Part shown: positions 8,873-16,792 of the stretch, piece by piece | Position numbering within the stretch: position 1 is the first letter of the stretch | Layout: each line of letters opens with the position of its first letter | Origin: Comamonadaceae bacterium | GTDB taxonomy: Bacteria; Pseudomonadota; Gammaproteobacteria; Burkholderiales; Burkholderiaceae_C | Reading direction: 5' to 3' | NCBI GenBank assembly: GCA_947371775.1 | Contig: CANBQX010000001.1 | Span: forward strand, 1-53,403 | Length of the DNA stretch: 53,403 bases | Made by a program: the position numbers and the translations under genes | Notes under the pieces: model-generated | What the model was told of the DNA's origin: nothing | The model's input: only the letters and a program-made list of their open reading frames with translations | Databases searched by the model: none

Positions 8873-9511
8873 TCAGGGCGCTAATCGTTCCCGCACCCAT
8901 TGCTGATCGTCGTTCAGGCGATAACGCAGCCGGTCGTGCAGTCGGCTCTTGCGTCCCTGCCAAAACTCCCAGGTGTCGGGTTGGAGCCGGTAACCCCCCC
9001 AATGGGGCGGGCGCGGTGGATTGAGCATAAATTGCGCTGCAAATTTGGCGGCATTGGCCACCAGCACGCCGCGGCCACTGATGACCTCGCTTTGCGGCGA
9101 GGCCCAGGCCCCAATGCGCGAATCCAAGGGGCGGCTGTGGAAGTAGGCGTCTGCTTCTGCATCGTTCACCTTTTCCACCACGCCTTCAATGCGAACCACC
9201 CGCTCCAGCTCCACCCAGTGAAACTGCAGGGCGGCATAGGGGTTGCCCGCCAGCTCCTGGCCCTTGCGGCCGGCGAAATTGGTGTACCACACAATGCCTT
9301 GGGCGTCGTAGCCCTTGATCAACACCACCCGGGTGGAGGGACGCAGATTGCTGCCCACCGTGGCCAAGGTCATGGCATTGGGCTCAGGCACCTCACCGGC
9401 GATGGCCTCGGTGAGCCACTGGTCAAACTGGTCCAATGGATGGGCCTGCGAGGCGCCTTCATTGAGCTCGGCGCGCTCGTAGCTTTTGCGAATGTCTGCG
9501 ATCGATGTCAT
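8873..9511 (-). CDS. pdxH: Pyridoxamine/pyridoxine 5'-phosphate oxidase
   Basis: A 212-residue FMN enzyme, close to the usual ~215, that oxidises PNP or PMP to pyridoxal 5'-phosphate in the last step of vitamin B6 synthesis and salvage. Visible family blocks are MTSIADIRKSYERAELNE, PNAMTLATV, STRVVLIKGYDAQGIVWYTNF, the substrate region SRPLDSRIGAWASPQSEVI, and the C-terminal RPPHWGGYRLQPDTWEFWQG with SRLHDRLRY. The ATG at 9511 is chosen; an upstream start at 9568 would add 19 residues absent from the family. It converges on the DUF3299 gene and is divergent from the molybdenum-hydroxylase genes. Confidence 0.96.
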   Translation of the reverse strand: MTSIADIRKSYERAELNEGASQAHPLDQFDQWLTEAIAGEVPEPNAMTLATVGSNLRPSTRVVLIKGYDAQGIVWYTNFAGRKGQELAGNPYAALQFHWVELERVVRIEGVVEKVNDAEADAYFHSRPLDSRIGAWASPQSEVISGRGVLVANAAKFAAQFMLNPPRPPHWGGYRLQPDTWEFWQGRKSRLHDRLRYRLNDDQQWVRERLAP

Positions 9512-9683
9512 GTAGTGCCCTGAAGTTTTCTTAAGTGTGCCACCGTCCGGTCGGCGACACCCTGCCACGGCTAATGTGCCTGAAACAGGGAATACCCTAG
9601 CCTGATTTTGGTGGTTTTTGCAATTTAATCGGTGGGTGATCCGTATTGAGTGTGCGTCATAAGTAATAACCTGGAGAACTCTG

Positions 9684-10148
9684 ATGAGTGTTAATTTTCA
9701 AATTAACGGTAAAGCCGTTACTGCCAAGGCCGAGGGTGATACACCGCTGTTGTGGGTGATCCGCGACGAGCTGGGCATGACCGGAACCAAATTTGGTTGT
9801 GGCGCAGGCCTGTGCGGCGCTTGCACCATTCATGTGGATGGCAAGCCGGTACGCTCTTGCCAGACCCAGACCTCCAATGTGGCTGGTAAAAACGTTGCCA
9901 CGGTCGAAAGCCTCTCCAAGGACAACAGCCACCCTCTGCAAGCGGCTTGGGTCAAACATGATGTCCCCCAGTGCGGCTACTGCCAGTCGGGCCAGTTGAT
10001 GAGTGCTGCCGCGCTCTTGGCCACCAACAAGAACCCCAGTGACGCAGATATTGATGCAGCCATGAGCGGCAACATTTGCCGCTGTGGCACATATTCGCGC
10101 ATCAAGGCAGCCATCAAAGATGCAGCCTCCACCATGAACAAAGCATAA
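9684..10148 (+). CDS. Molybdenum hydroxylase 2Fe-2S subunit (IorA-like)
   Basis: A 154-residue small subunit of a xanthine-oxidase-family hydroxylase. The plant-ferredoxin-type cluster is bound by Cys39, 44, 47 and 59 (CGAGLCGAC...C). The second 2Fe-2S cluster is bound by Cys97, 100, 132 and 134 (CGYC and CRC). It passes electrons from the molybdenum site in the partner encoded 11 bases downstream. A Shine-Dalgarno-like CTGGAG lies at about 9671. There is no signal peptide; such subunits are carried across the membrane with a Tat-tagged partner, which the next gene has. I see no strong promoter in 9512-9683. Confidence 0.93.
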   Translation: MSVNFQINGKAVTAKAEGDTPLLWVIRDELGMTGTKFGCGAGLCGACTIHVDGKPVRSCQTQTSNVAGKNVATVESLSKDNSHPLQAAWVKHDVPQCGYCQSGQLMSAAALLATNKNPSDADIDAAMSGNICRCGTYSRIKAAIKDAASTMNKA

Positions 10149-10159
10149 GGAGCATCAAC

Positions 10160-12289
10160 ATGACGACTTCACGCCGCGACTTTCTGAAAACAACGTCCGT
10201 CACCAGTGGTGGCCTGCTCATGGGCTTGGTGTTGCCTGCCAGCACAGCCGTGCAAGCAGCCGGTACGCTCTACACCCCCAACGCTTGGGTGCACATTGCC
10301 GACAACAACGCCATCACATTGCTGACTGCCCGCTCTGAAATGGGCCAAGGCGTATTCACCTCGATGCCGATGCTGATTGCGGAGGAGTTGAACGTAGACC
10401 TCTCTCAAATTTCGGTGCAAAACGCGCCCGCCAATGCTGCGGCTTACACCAACGACCTGCTGGGCGCCCAAATTACCGGTGGATCGACCTCGGTGCGTGA
10501 TGGCTGGGAAAAATTGCGTACAGCAGGTGCCCAGGTGCGCGAAATGCTCATCAGCGCCGCAGCTGCTCGCTGGAATGTGGACCGCAGCACCCTGCGCGCT
10601 GACAAAGGCGTTGTTCACGGACCCGGTGGCAAGTCCGCGACCTACGGCTCCTTGGCAGCCGACGCTTCCAAGCTGCCCGTGCCTGAAAAAGTCGCACTGA
10701 AAGATCCGAAAAACTTCAAGATCATCGGCAAGCCCACCAAACGCCTGGACACCCCGGCCAAGGTTAACGGCTCTGCCCAATTCGGTATCGACGTGACCTT
10801 GCCTGGCATGGTTTACGCCGCAATCACCCAGTGCCCCGTCATTGGCGGCAAAGCCAAGTCCTTTGACGCCGCCAAGGCCAAATCGATGCCAGGCGTTCAA
10901 AATGTATTGGACATTGACGGCAGTGTGGTGGTGGTCGCCGATACCTACTGGCATGCCAAAAAAGCGCTGGAGACCGTCAGCGTGGTGTGGGACGAAGGCG
11001 CAGGTGCATCCATTGACAACGCCAGCATGCTCGCGGGCAACCGCAATGCCGCGAAGAACGGCAAGGTCTTGCCCATCGGTAAGCCCGCAGGTGACGTGGC
11101 GGCAGCCATGAAAACAGCTGCCAAAGTGGTGGAGGCCGAGTACATCAGCCCCATGCAAGCGCATGCTCCGCTCGAACCCATGAACTTCACGGCCAACTAC
11201 AAAGATGGCAAGTGCGAGGTCATTGGCTCCACCCAATTCCAGCAGGGTGCGCAAGGTGCGACCGCTGCAGTCCTGGGCATCAAGCCTGAGGATGTGACCG
11301 TCAAGACCACCTACCTCGGTGGGGGTTTCGGTCGCCGCTTGGAGCTGGACTTCATTACGCAGGCTGCTTTGACCTCCAAAGCGGTGGGCAAGCCGGTCAA
11401 GCTGATCTGGTCGCGCGAAGAGGACATGACGCATGACTTCTACCGTCCCATGGGTGTCAACAACCTCAAGGCTGGTTTGGATGCGTCCGGTAAGCCGGTG
11501 GCGATGCACTTCAAGGTGACTTCGCAGTCGGTGACCCAGCGTGCCTTTGGTCTGCCTGTGGACACCTTTGACCCCTTCATGGGTGAAGCGGCGGTAGCGC
11601 CTTACGGCATTGCCAACACCCAGCACGATTTGGTGATTCATGACACCGGTTTCCGTGTCGGCTACTGGCGTGCGGTGAGTCACAACATGAACGCTTTCGC
11701 CAACGAAAGCTTTGTGGATGAGATGGCCAAAGCTGCAGGCAAAGACCCCTACGAGTACCGCATGGCCATGTTGAAGGACCAGCCGCGCTTTGCCAATGTC
11801 TTGAAGCTCGCGGCGGAAAAAGCAGGCTGGGGCAAGCCCCTGCCCGCAGGCCGTTCGCGCGGCATTGCACTGATGGAAGGCTACGACGGCATGATGGCGC
11901 AAGTGGCGGAAATCTCGCTCAAGGATGGCCACGTCAAGGTGCACAAAGTGACTGTCGCTGCCGACGTGGGTCATATCGTGAACCCCGAGACGGTGGAAGC
12001 GCAAATCAAATCCAGCGTGGCTTTTGGCATGAGCGCGGGCCTGATGCAGGAAATTACCTTGTCCAAAGGCCGTGTGGAGCAAACCAACTTCCACAACTTC
12101 CCCGTCGTTCGCATGAGCGACTATCCGCAAGTCACCGTGATCTTGGTGCCTAGCACCGAGAAGCCTGGCGGTATCGGCGAGCCCGCAACGGCCTTGGTGG
12201 TGCCCGCCATCGCCAACGCGGTGGCTGCGCTCACCGGCAAGCGCGTGCGCAAGTTGCCGCTGACGGCTCAGGCCATCGCGCAAGCCTAA
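10160..12289 (+). CDS. Molybdopterin-binding hydroxylase large subunit (IorB-like), Tat-exported
   Basis: A 709-residue large subunit of a two-component molybdenum hydroxylase (isoquinoline 1-oxidoreductase / periplasmic aldehyde oxidase type). It begins with a textbook twin-arginine signal, SRRDFLK at residues 4-10, followed by a hydrophobic core. Cofactor-binding regions include the Gly-rich GGGFGRRLELDF and the C-terminal GGIGEPATALVVPAIANAV, where the Glu of GIGEP matches the catalytic Glu. A duplicated N-terminal segment around residues 40-180 is typical of IorB. The substrate cannot be inferred. No cytochrome c subunit or XdhC-like chaperone gene is nearby. A strong hairpin follows the stop. 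Confidence 0.92.
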   Translation: MTTSRRDFLKTTSVTSGGLLMGLVLPASTAVQAAGTLYTPNAWVHIADNNAITLLTARSEMGQGVFTSMPMLIAEELNVDLSQISVQNAPANAAAYTNDLLGAQITGGSTSVRDGWEKLRTAGAQVREMLISAAAARWNVDRSTLRADKGVVHGPGGKSATYGSLAADASKLPVPEKVALKDPKNFKIIGKPTKRLDTPAKVNGSAQFGIDVTLPGMVYAAITQCPVIGGKAKSFDAAKAKSMPGVQNVLDIDGSVVVVADTYWHAKKALETVSVVWDEGAGASIDNASMLAGNRNAAKNGKVLPIGKPAGDVAAAMKTAAKVVEAEYISPMQAHAPLEPMNFTANYKDGKCEVIGSTQFQQGAQGATAAVLGIKPEDVTVKTTYLGGGFGRRLELDFITQAALTSKAVGKPVKLIWSREEDMTHDFYRPMGVNNLKAGLDASGKPVAMHFKVTSQSVTQRAFGLPVDTFDPFMGEAAVAPYGIANTQHDLVIHDTGFRVGYWRAVSHNMNAFANESFVDEMAKAAGKDPYEYRMAMLKDQPRFANVLKLAAEKAGWGKPLPAGRSRGIALMEGYDGMMAQVAEISLKDGHVKVHKVTVAADVGHIVNPETVEAQIKSSVAFGMSAGLMQEITLSKGRVEQTNFHNFPVVRMSDYPQVTVILVPSTEKPGGIGEPATALVVPAIANAVAALTGKRVRKLPLTAQAIAQA

Positions 12290-12310
12290 GCCAGTTCGAT
12301 CGCTGACCAG

Positions 12311-12341
12311 CGCCCTGTGCCGCAAGGCACGGGGCGTTTTT
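12311..12341 (+). terminator. Rho-independent terminator after the molybdenum hydroxylase genes
   Basis: An 11-bp stem (CGCCCTGTGCC with GGCACGGGGCG, one G-U pair) with loop GCAA is followed by five T. It ends the iorA/iorB-like transcript 22 bases after the stop. Confidence 0.85.
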
Positions 12342-12359
12342 CATTGCAGAGGCCGATTT

Positions 12360-12377
12360 GGTTACCGGTCTGTAACC
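12360..12377. promoter_or_regulatory. Inverted repeat upstream of edd
   Basis: Perfect 6-bp arms GGTTAC and GTAACC are separated by 6 bp. The same GGTTAC half recurs at 12405-12410 and a related site lies at 12420-12434, so this region looks like a multi-site operator for a regulator of the edd-eda genes. Confidence 0.5.
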
Positions 12378-12419
12378 GCCTTCCGTGCACGCAGGGCCGT
12401 CGCCGGTTACCATGGAGTC

Positions 12420-12434
12420 TGTAATTTTGTTACC
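12420..12434. promoter_or_regulatory. Putative HexR-type operator for edd-eda
   Basis: TGTAATTTTGTTACC matches the known HexR pattern (TGTA, A/T-rich centre, TTACA) with one end mismatch. HexR is the KDPG-responsive RpiR-family repressor of Entner-Doudoroff genes in proteobacteria. The site ends 7 bases before the chosen edd start. Confidence 0.55.
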
Positions 12435-12441
12435 AAATCAT

Positions 12442-14289
12442 ATGAAACTCCATGCCGTCGTTGTAGAGGTGACCCGTCGCATCCAAGAGCGCAGTGCGGA
12501 CGCGCGTTCGGCCTACCTGACCCAAGTGCACGCCATGGCTCGCCGACCGCCGGGTGCCCAGCGCATGGGATGTGCCAATGTGGCCCATGCCTTTGCAGCG
12601 ATGGAGCCCGGCGACAAGCGCCGCGCCAGTGCGCTGGACAAATTTCAACCTGTCACCCAGCGCGCGCCCAACATCGGCATCGTCAATGCCTACAACGACC
12701 TGTTGTCGGCCCATGCGCCGCTGCAGCATTACCCGGACCTGGTCAAAGACGAGGCCCGCAAATGGGGCGCCACGGCCCAGGTCGCCGGCGGCGTGCCTGC
12801 GATGTGCGACGGCGTGACGCAGGGCAATCCTGGTATGGAGCTGAGTCTGTTCTCCCGCGATGCGATTGCCATGGCCACCGCGGTGTCACTCAGCCACGAT
12901 GTGTTTGACTGCGCCTTGATGCTGGGCGTGTGCGACAAGATCGTTCCGGGCTTGCTGATTGGCGCCTTGCATTTCGGTCATCTGCCCACCGTGTTTGTGC
13001 CCGCCGGCCCCATGACCTCGGGCCTGCCCAACAACGAAAAAGCCAAAGTCCGTGAGCAGGCAGCGCAGGGTCTGGTGGGCCGCGCCGAATTGCTACAGGC
13101 CGAGTCTGCGGCCTACCACGGCGAAGGCACATGCACCTTTTATGGCACAGCCAACAGCAACCAAATGCTGCTGGAAGCCATGGGCCTGCATGTGCCGGGT
13201 ACGGCGTTCGTCAACCCCGGCGCCGACATCCGCGCCGAGCTCACGCGCGAAGCTGCACGCACCGTGCTGGGTCACAGCACCAGCGGTGCTGCCACCTGCA
13301 CACCGATTGGCGAACTGGTGGACGAGCGCTGCATCGTCAACGCGATGGTGGCTTTGCTGGCGACGGGCGGTTCTACCAACCATTTGATTCACTGGGTCGC
13401 CGTGGCCCGCGCGGCTGGCATCACGATTGACTGGAACGATTTTTCAGACCTGTCCGATGTGGTGCCATTGCTCACCCGCGTCTACCCCAATGGCAGCGCA
13501 GACGTGAACCAGTTTCAAGCCGCAGGCGGGCCGGGTTTTGTCATCCGTGAGCTGTTGGATGCCGGGTTCATGCATGCCGATGTGATGACCGTGCGACCCG
13601 GTGGCTTGCGCGAGTTCACCCAGATCCCCCATGCCGCAGCTGGCGTGCTGGCCTGGCAGGACGCAGGCGCGAGCAAAGACGAGACAGTGGTTCGCCCGGC
13701 GACCAAACCGTTCAGCACGAGTGGCGGCTTGCGCCTGCTCGCGGGCAACCTGGGGCGCAGCGTGATCAAGGTGTCTTCTGTGCCGGATGACCGGCACGTG
13801 GTGGAGGCACCCTGCCGCGTATTTGATTCGCAAGACGCCTTGCACGAGGCCTTCAGCGCGGGCGAGTTGAACCGCGATGTCGTGTGTGTGGTGCGCTGGC
13901 AAGGCCCGCAAGCCAATGGCATGCCCGAGTTGCACAAACTCACACCGCCACTGGCGGTGCTGCAGGGCAAAGGTTTCAAAGTGGCGCTGGTCACCGATGG
14001 CCGCATGAGTGGGGCGTCGGGCAAAGTGCCTGCGGCCATCCATGTCTCGCCCGAGGCCGCCGCGGGCGGCCCCCTGGCCAAAGTTCGCGATGGCGACCTC
14101 GTGCGCATGGACGCCACTGCGGGCACCTTGGAGGTGCTGGTGCCAGTGGCGCAATGGGACGCGCGCGAAGTCGCCACGATGCCGACTGAATTGCGGGCCG
14201 CCAATGGCATTGGCATGGGCCGCGAGCTGTTTGCGGGTATGCGTCGCAACGCACTGACCGCCGAGCAGGGCGCTTGCAGCTGGCTGTAA
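12442..14289 (+). CDS. edd: Phosphogluconate dehydratase
   Basis: About 615 residues, slightly longer than the E. coli enzyme. It dehydrates 6-phosphogluconate to KDPG, the first committed Entner-Doudoroff step, using a 4Fe-4S cluster. Diagnostic blocks: VAGGVPAMCDGVTQG, LMLGVCDKIVPGLLIGAL, GTCTFYGTANSNQM, LLATGGSTNHLIHWVAVARAAG and VTDGRMSGASGKVPAAIHVSPEA; the Cys of MCDG, GVCDK and GTCTF are the likely cluster and active-site Cys. I chose the ATG at 12442 (MKLHAVVVEVTRRI) because it aligns with known N-termini; an in-frame ATG at 12412 would place the operator-like repeats inside the gene. Eda follows after 42 bases. Confidence 0.95.
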   Translation: MKLHAVVVEVTRRIQERSADARSAYLTQVHAMARRPPGAQRMGCANVAHAFAAMEPGDKRRASALDKFQPVTQRAPNIGIVNAYNDLLSAHAPLQHYPDLVKDEARKWGATAQVAGGVPAMCDGVTQGNPGMELSLFSRDAIAMATAVSLSHDVFDCALMLGVCDKIVPGLLIGALHFGHLPTVFVPAGPMTSGLPNNEKAKVREQAAQGLVGRAELLQAESAAYHGEGTCTFYGTANSNQMLLEAMGLHVPGTAFVNPGADIRAELTREAARTVLGHSTSGAATCTPIGELVDERCIVNAMVALLATGGSTNHLIHWVAVARAAGITIDWNDFSDLSDVVPLLTRVYPNGSADVNQFQAAGGPGFVIRELLDAGFMHADVMTVRPGGLREFTQIPHAAAGVLAWQDAGASKDETVVRPATKPFSTSGGLRLLAGNLGRSVIKVSSVPDDRHVVEAPCRVFDSQDALHEAFSAGELNRDVVCVVRWQGPQANGMPELHKLTPPLAVLQGKGFKVALVTDGRMSGASGKVPAAIHVSPEAAAGGPLAKVRDGDLVRMDATAGTLEVLVPVAQWDAREVATMPTELRAANGIGMGRELFAGMRRNALTAEQGACSWL

Positions 14290-14331
14290 ATCGCTCGCCT
14301 TTTCATCAATACCAAACAAGAGGACGACACC

Positions 14332-14985
14332 ATGAGCTCCACGACTTCCACCAGCGCCGGTTTGACCGCCCTCCAGGTCATGCAAGACGCCCCGGTCATT
14401 CCGGTGATCGTGCTCAATGACGTGGCCCACGCCGTGCCCATGGCTCGCGCCCTGGTGGCCGGAGGGGTGCGCATGCTGGAAGTCACGCTGCGTACGCCCC
14501 AGGCATTGGCTTGCATTGAAGCCATCGCGCGCGAAGTGCCCGAAGCGGTGGTGGGCGCGGGGACGGTGCGCTCCCGCGCCGACGCGCAGTCGGCGGCCCG
14601 CGCGGGTGCCCGCTTTGCGGTGAGCCCCGGCTATACCAGTGCCGTGGGCCAGGCCTGCCGCGATGTGGGGCTGGCGCTGTTGCCCGGCGTGGCCACCGGT
14701 AGCGAAATCATGATGGCGCAAGAGGACGGCTTCACCGAACTCAAGTTCTTTCCGGCCATGCAAGCCGGTGGGCCCGGCATGCTGAAGGCCTGGAGTGGTC
14801 CCTTCTTCGACGTGCGTTTTTGCCCCACGGGTGGCGTGAGCCTGCAAAACGCGGCCGAGTTTCTGGCATTGCCCAACGTTGTGTGCGTGGGCGGCTCCTG
14901 GCTGGTCCCCGCCGACGCCATGGCCGCTGGGGATTGGGCGCGCATTACCCAGCTCGCGGCCGATACCGCCGCACTGCGAAAGTAG
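14332..14985 (+). CDS. eda: 2-dehydro-3-deoxyphosphogluconate (KDPG) aldolase
   Basis: A 217-residue class I aldolase that cleaves KDPG to pyruvate and glyceraldehyde 3-phosphate. The Schiff-base lysine is Lys138 in FTELKFFPA and the catalytic Glu is Glu50 in MLEVTLRTP. PTGGVSLQNAAEFL provides the phosphate-binding end of the barrel. An AGAGGA sequence precedes the ATG. Edd lies 42 bases upstream on the same strand, so the pair forms the complete Entner-Doudoroff branch, probably under the operators upstream of edd. Confidence 0.96.
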   Translation: MSSTTSTSAGLTALQVMQDAPVIPVIVLNDVAHAVPMARALVAGGVRMLEVTLRTPQALACIEAIAREVPEAVVGAGTVRSRADAQSAARAGARFAVSPGYTSAVGQACRDVGLALLPGVATGSEIMMAQEDGFTELKFFPAMQAGGPGMLKAWSGPFFDVRFCPTGGVSLQNAAEFLALPNVVCVGGSWLVPADAMAAGDWARITQLAADTAALRK

Positions 14986-14994
14986 GGCGCTCGC

Positions 14995-15013
14995 CACAGG
15001 CCTTGCGCCTGTG
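14995..15013. repeat. Hairpin between eda and the ybaK-type gene
   Basis: Perfect 7-bp arms CACAGGC and GCCTGTG surround CTTGC. No T-run follows on either strand, so it is not a classical terminator. It ends 14 bases before the next start codon. Confidence 0.5.
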
Positions 15014-15027
15014 CACAATAGGCGGCT

Positions 15028-15531
15028 ATGGCGAAAAAAGACTCTCGCAGCGACCGCGTCAGCGAAACCCCTGCCACCCAGTTCCTCAAAGCGCACAAGG
15101 CCGATTTCACCGAGCACCCTTACGAATACCTGGAGCACGGTGGGGCCCAGCACAGTGCCCAGGTGCTGGGCTGGGATCCGTTTCAGGTGGTCAAGACGCT
15201 CATCATGGAAGACCAGGACGCCAAGCCCTTGGTGGTGCTGATGCACGGCAACCGCAAGGTGTCGACCAAAAATCTGGCGCGCCAGATCGGTGCCAAATCC
15301 GTGGCACCTTGTGCACCTGAGACGGCCAACCGGCACAGCGGCTATCTGGTGGGCGGAACCTCGCCCTTTGCCACGCGCAAAACGATGCCGATTTATGTGG
15401 AATCCACCATTCTCGAGATACCGAAAATCCTGATCAACGGCGGACGACGTGGCTACCTGGTCGGCATTGCGCCAGGGCTGCTTATGGCCTTGCTGGGGGC
15501 AAAGGCGGTACAGTGCGCTCTTGAAGAATAA
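15028..15531 (+). CDS. ybaK: YbaK/EbsC-type aminoacyl-tRNA deacylase
   Basis: A 167-residue YbaK-domain protein. YbaK removes Cys from mischarged Cys-tRNA(Pro). The family pattern is clear: PATQFLKAHKADFTEHPYEYLEHGG, VVKTLIMEDQDAKPLVVLMHGNRKVSTKNLAR and the C-terminal GGTSPFATRKTMPIYVEST. The Lys in the VVKTL segment corresponds to the key lysine of the family. Start ATG at 15028; no strong ribosome-binding site is seen. It reads in the same direction as eda and plsY. Confidence 0.9.
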   Translation: MAKKDSRSDRVSETPATQFLKAHKADFTEHPYEYLEHGGAQHSAQVLGWDPFQVVKTLIMEDQDAKPLVVLMHGNRKVSTKNLARQIGAKSVAPCAPETANRHSGYLVGGTSPFATRKTMPIYVESTILEIPKILINGGRRGYLVGIAPGLLMALLGAKAVQCALEE

Positions 15532-15587
15532 GGTGCTGCGGCGGCGACTGGCGGCACGGCACACGCCACCCACTCTGGAGACTTTTT

Positions 15588-16220
15588 TTGGACGCTCTTA
15601 TCCCGTTTTACCCCGCGCTGGCCACGGTGGCCGCTTACCTGCTCGGGTCTTTGTCTTTCGCCGTGATTGTCAGCAGCGCCATGGGCCTGAACGATCCGCG
15701 CAGCTACGGTAGCAAAAACCCGGGCGCCACCAATGTATTGCGCTCGGGCAACAAGCTGGCAGCGGTCTTGACCCTGGTGTTGGACGCCTTCAAAGGCTGG
15801 CTGGCCGTGGCGCTGGTGCAAACCTGGGGCGGCTCCTTGGGGCTGGAGGCGGGCAGCGTGGCGCTGGTGGGCTTGGCCGCGTTTTTAGGCCATTTGTATC
15901 CTGTGTTTTTCCGCTTTGCCGGTGGCAAGGGCGTGGCCACGGCGCTGGGGGTGGTGCTGGCCGTGAACCCCGTGCTGGGCCTGGCTACAGGCCTCACATG
16001 GCTTTTGATTGCGTATTTCTTCCGCTATTCCTCGCTGGCAGCCTTGGTGTCGGCGGTGTTTGTGCCGGTGTATTACCTGATGGCAGACGGCGTCTTCTGG
16101 CGTGCGGACAATGGCATCGCATTGTCTTTGGTGATCATCAGCGGCCTGCTGGTCTGGCGCCACGCAGAAAACCTGTCGCGCCTGGTCAAAGGCACGGAAT
16201 CCAAGATCGGTAAAAAATAG
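15588..16220 (+). CDS. plsY: Acyl-phosphate:glycerol-3-phosphate acyltransferase
   Basis: A 210-residue integral membrane enzyme that moves an acyl group from acyl-phosphate to glycerol 3-phosphate, the first step of phospholipid synthesis. Motifs: GSLSFAVIVS, DPRSYGSKNPGATNVLRSGNK (substrate loop) and FAGGKGVATALG (phosphate loop), with about five to six hydrophobic helices. Translation appears to start at the TTG at 15588, which follows CTGGAG by 9 bases; there is no better ATG before the conserved first helix. It converges on yajQ. Confidence 0.94.
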   Translation: MDALIPFYPALATVAAYLLGSLSFAVIVSSAMGLNDPRSYGSKNPGATNVLRSGNKLAAVLTLVLDAFKGWLAVALVQTWGGSLGLEAGSVALVGLAAFLGHLYPVFFRFAGGKGVATALGVVLAVNPVLGLATGLTWLLIAYFFRYSSLAALVSAVFVPVYYLMADGVFWRADNGIALSLVIISGLLVWRHAENLSRLVKGTESKIGKK

Positions 16221-16244
16221 GCGCAGCCCCGCAGCCCCAGGGGC

Positions 16245-16730
16245 TTAGTCGCGGAAGTTGTTGAAACTCAGCGGCACGTCGGTAATGTCTTTTTTCAACA
16301 GGGCCATGGCGGTTTGCAAGTCGTCACGCTTGGCACCTGTGACACGCACCGAGTCGCCCTGAATCGCCGCCTGCACCTTGAGCTTGCTGTCTTTGAGAAT
16401 GCGTTGGATTTTTTTGCCCAGCTCGGTCTCAATGCCGTTGCGCACGGTGATGACTTGTTTGACCTTGTCACCGCCCATTTTCTGCACGTCACCCAAATCC
16501 AAAAAGCGCACATCGACGTTGCGTTTGGTCATTTTGTTACGCAACACGTCTTCAATTTGCGCCAATTGAAACTCGGCGTCGCCGATCATGGTGATCTCTT
16601 TGTCCTTGATCTCAATGCTGGCAGAGGTGCCTTTGAAGTCAAAGCGGGTGGTGATTTCCTTGACGGTGTTTTCGACCGCGTTTTTGACATCGACCAGGTT
16701 GGCTTCGCAGACAGTATCAAATGAGGGCAT
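16245..16730 (-). CDS. yajQ: YajQ family nucleotide-binding protein
   Basis: A 161-residue YajQ protein with two ferredoxin-like halves, the usual length. The start MPSFDTVCEANLVDVKNAVENT and the later FDFKGTSASIEIKDKEI, QEL-like turn and C-terminal VRVTGAKRDDLQTAMALLKK are typical. Some members bind cyclic di-GMP and act with transcription regulators; others bind tRNA or GTP, so the role here is not fixed. It is divergent from murB across 62 bases holding a perfect palindrome. Confidence 0.94.
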   Translation of the reverse strand: MPSFDTVCEANLVDVKNAVENTVKEITTRFDFKGTSASIEIKDKEITMIGDAEFQLAQIEDVLRNKMTKRNVDVRFLDLGDVQKMGGDKVKQVITVRNGIETELGKKIQRILKDSKLKVQAAIQGDSVRVTGAKRDDLQTAMALLKKDITDVPLSFNNFRD

Positions 16731-16763
16731 GGCGTAATTCTCGGTGTGCTGGAGGGAAGTTCG

Positions 16764-16780
16764 GCATCCGGCCCGGATGC
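16764..16780. repeat. Perfect 17-bp palindrome between yajQ and murB
   Basis: Arms GCATCCGG and CCGGATGC surround a single C. It lies 12 bases before the murB ATG and 33 bases before the yajQ start on the other strand. It could be a regulator site or a leader hairpin; which one cannot be told from sequence. Confidence 0.6.
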
Positions 16781-16792
16781 GACAATCCAGGG

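Noticed and set aside
10169..12325. A 718-codon open frame on the minus strand opposite the molybdenum hydroxylase large subunit
   Set aside because: The plus strand has a Tat signal and clear cofactor motifs; the opposite frame has none and runs through the terminator.
13444..15573. A 709-codon open frame on the minus strand opposite edd-eda and ybaK
   Set aside because: It spans three well-supported plus-strand genes and reads as His/Gln/Gly-rich translation without domains, typical of the reverse complement of GC-rich coding sequence.
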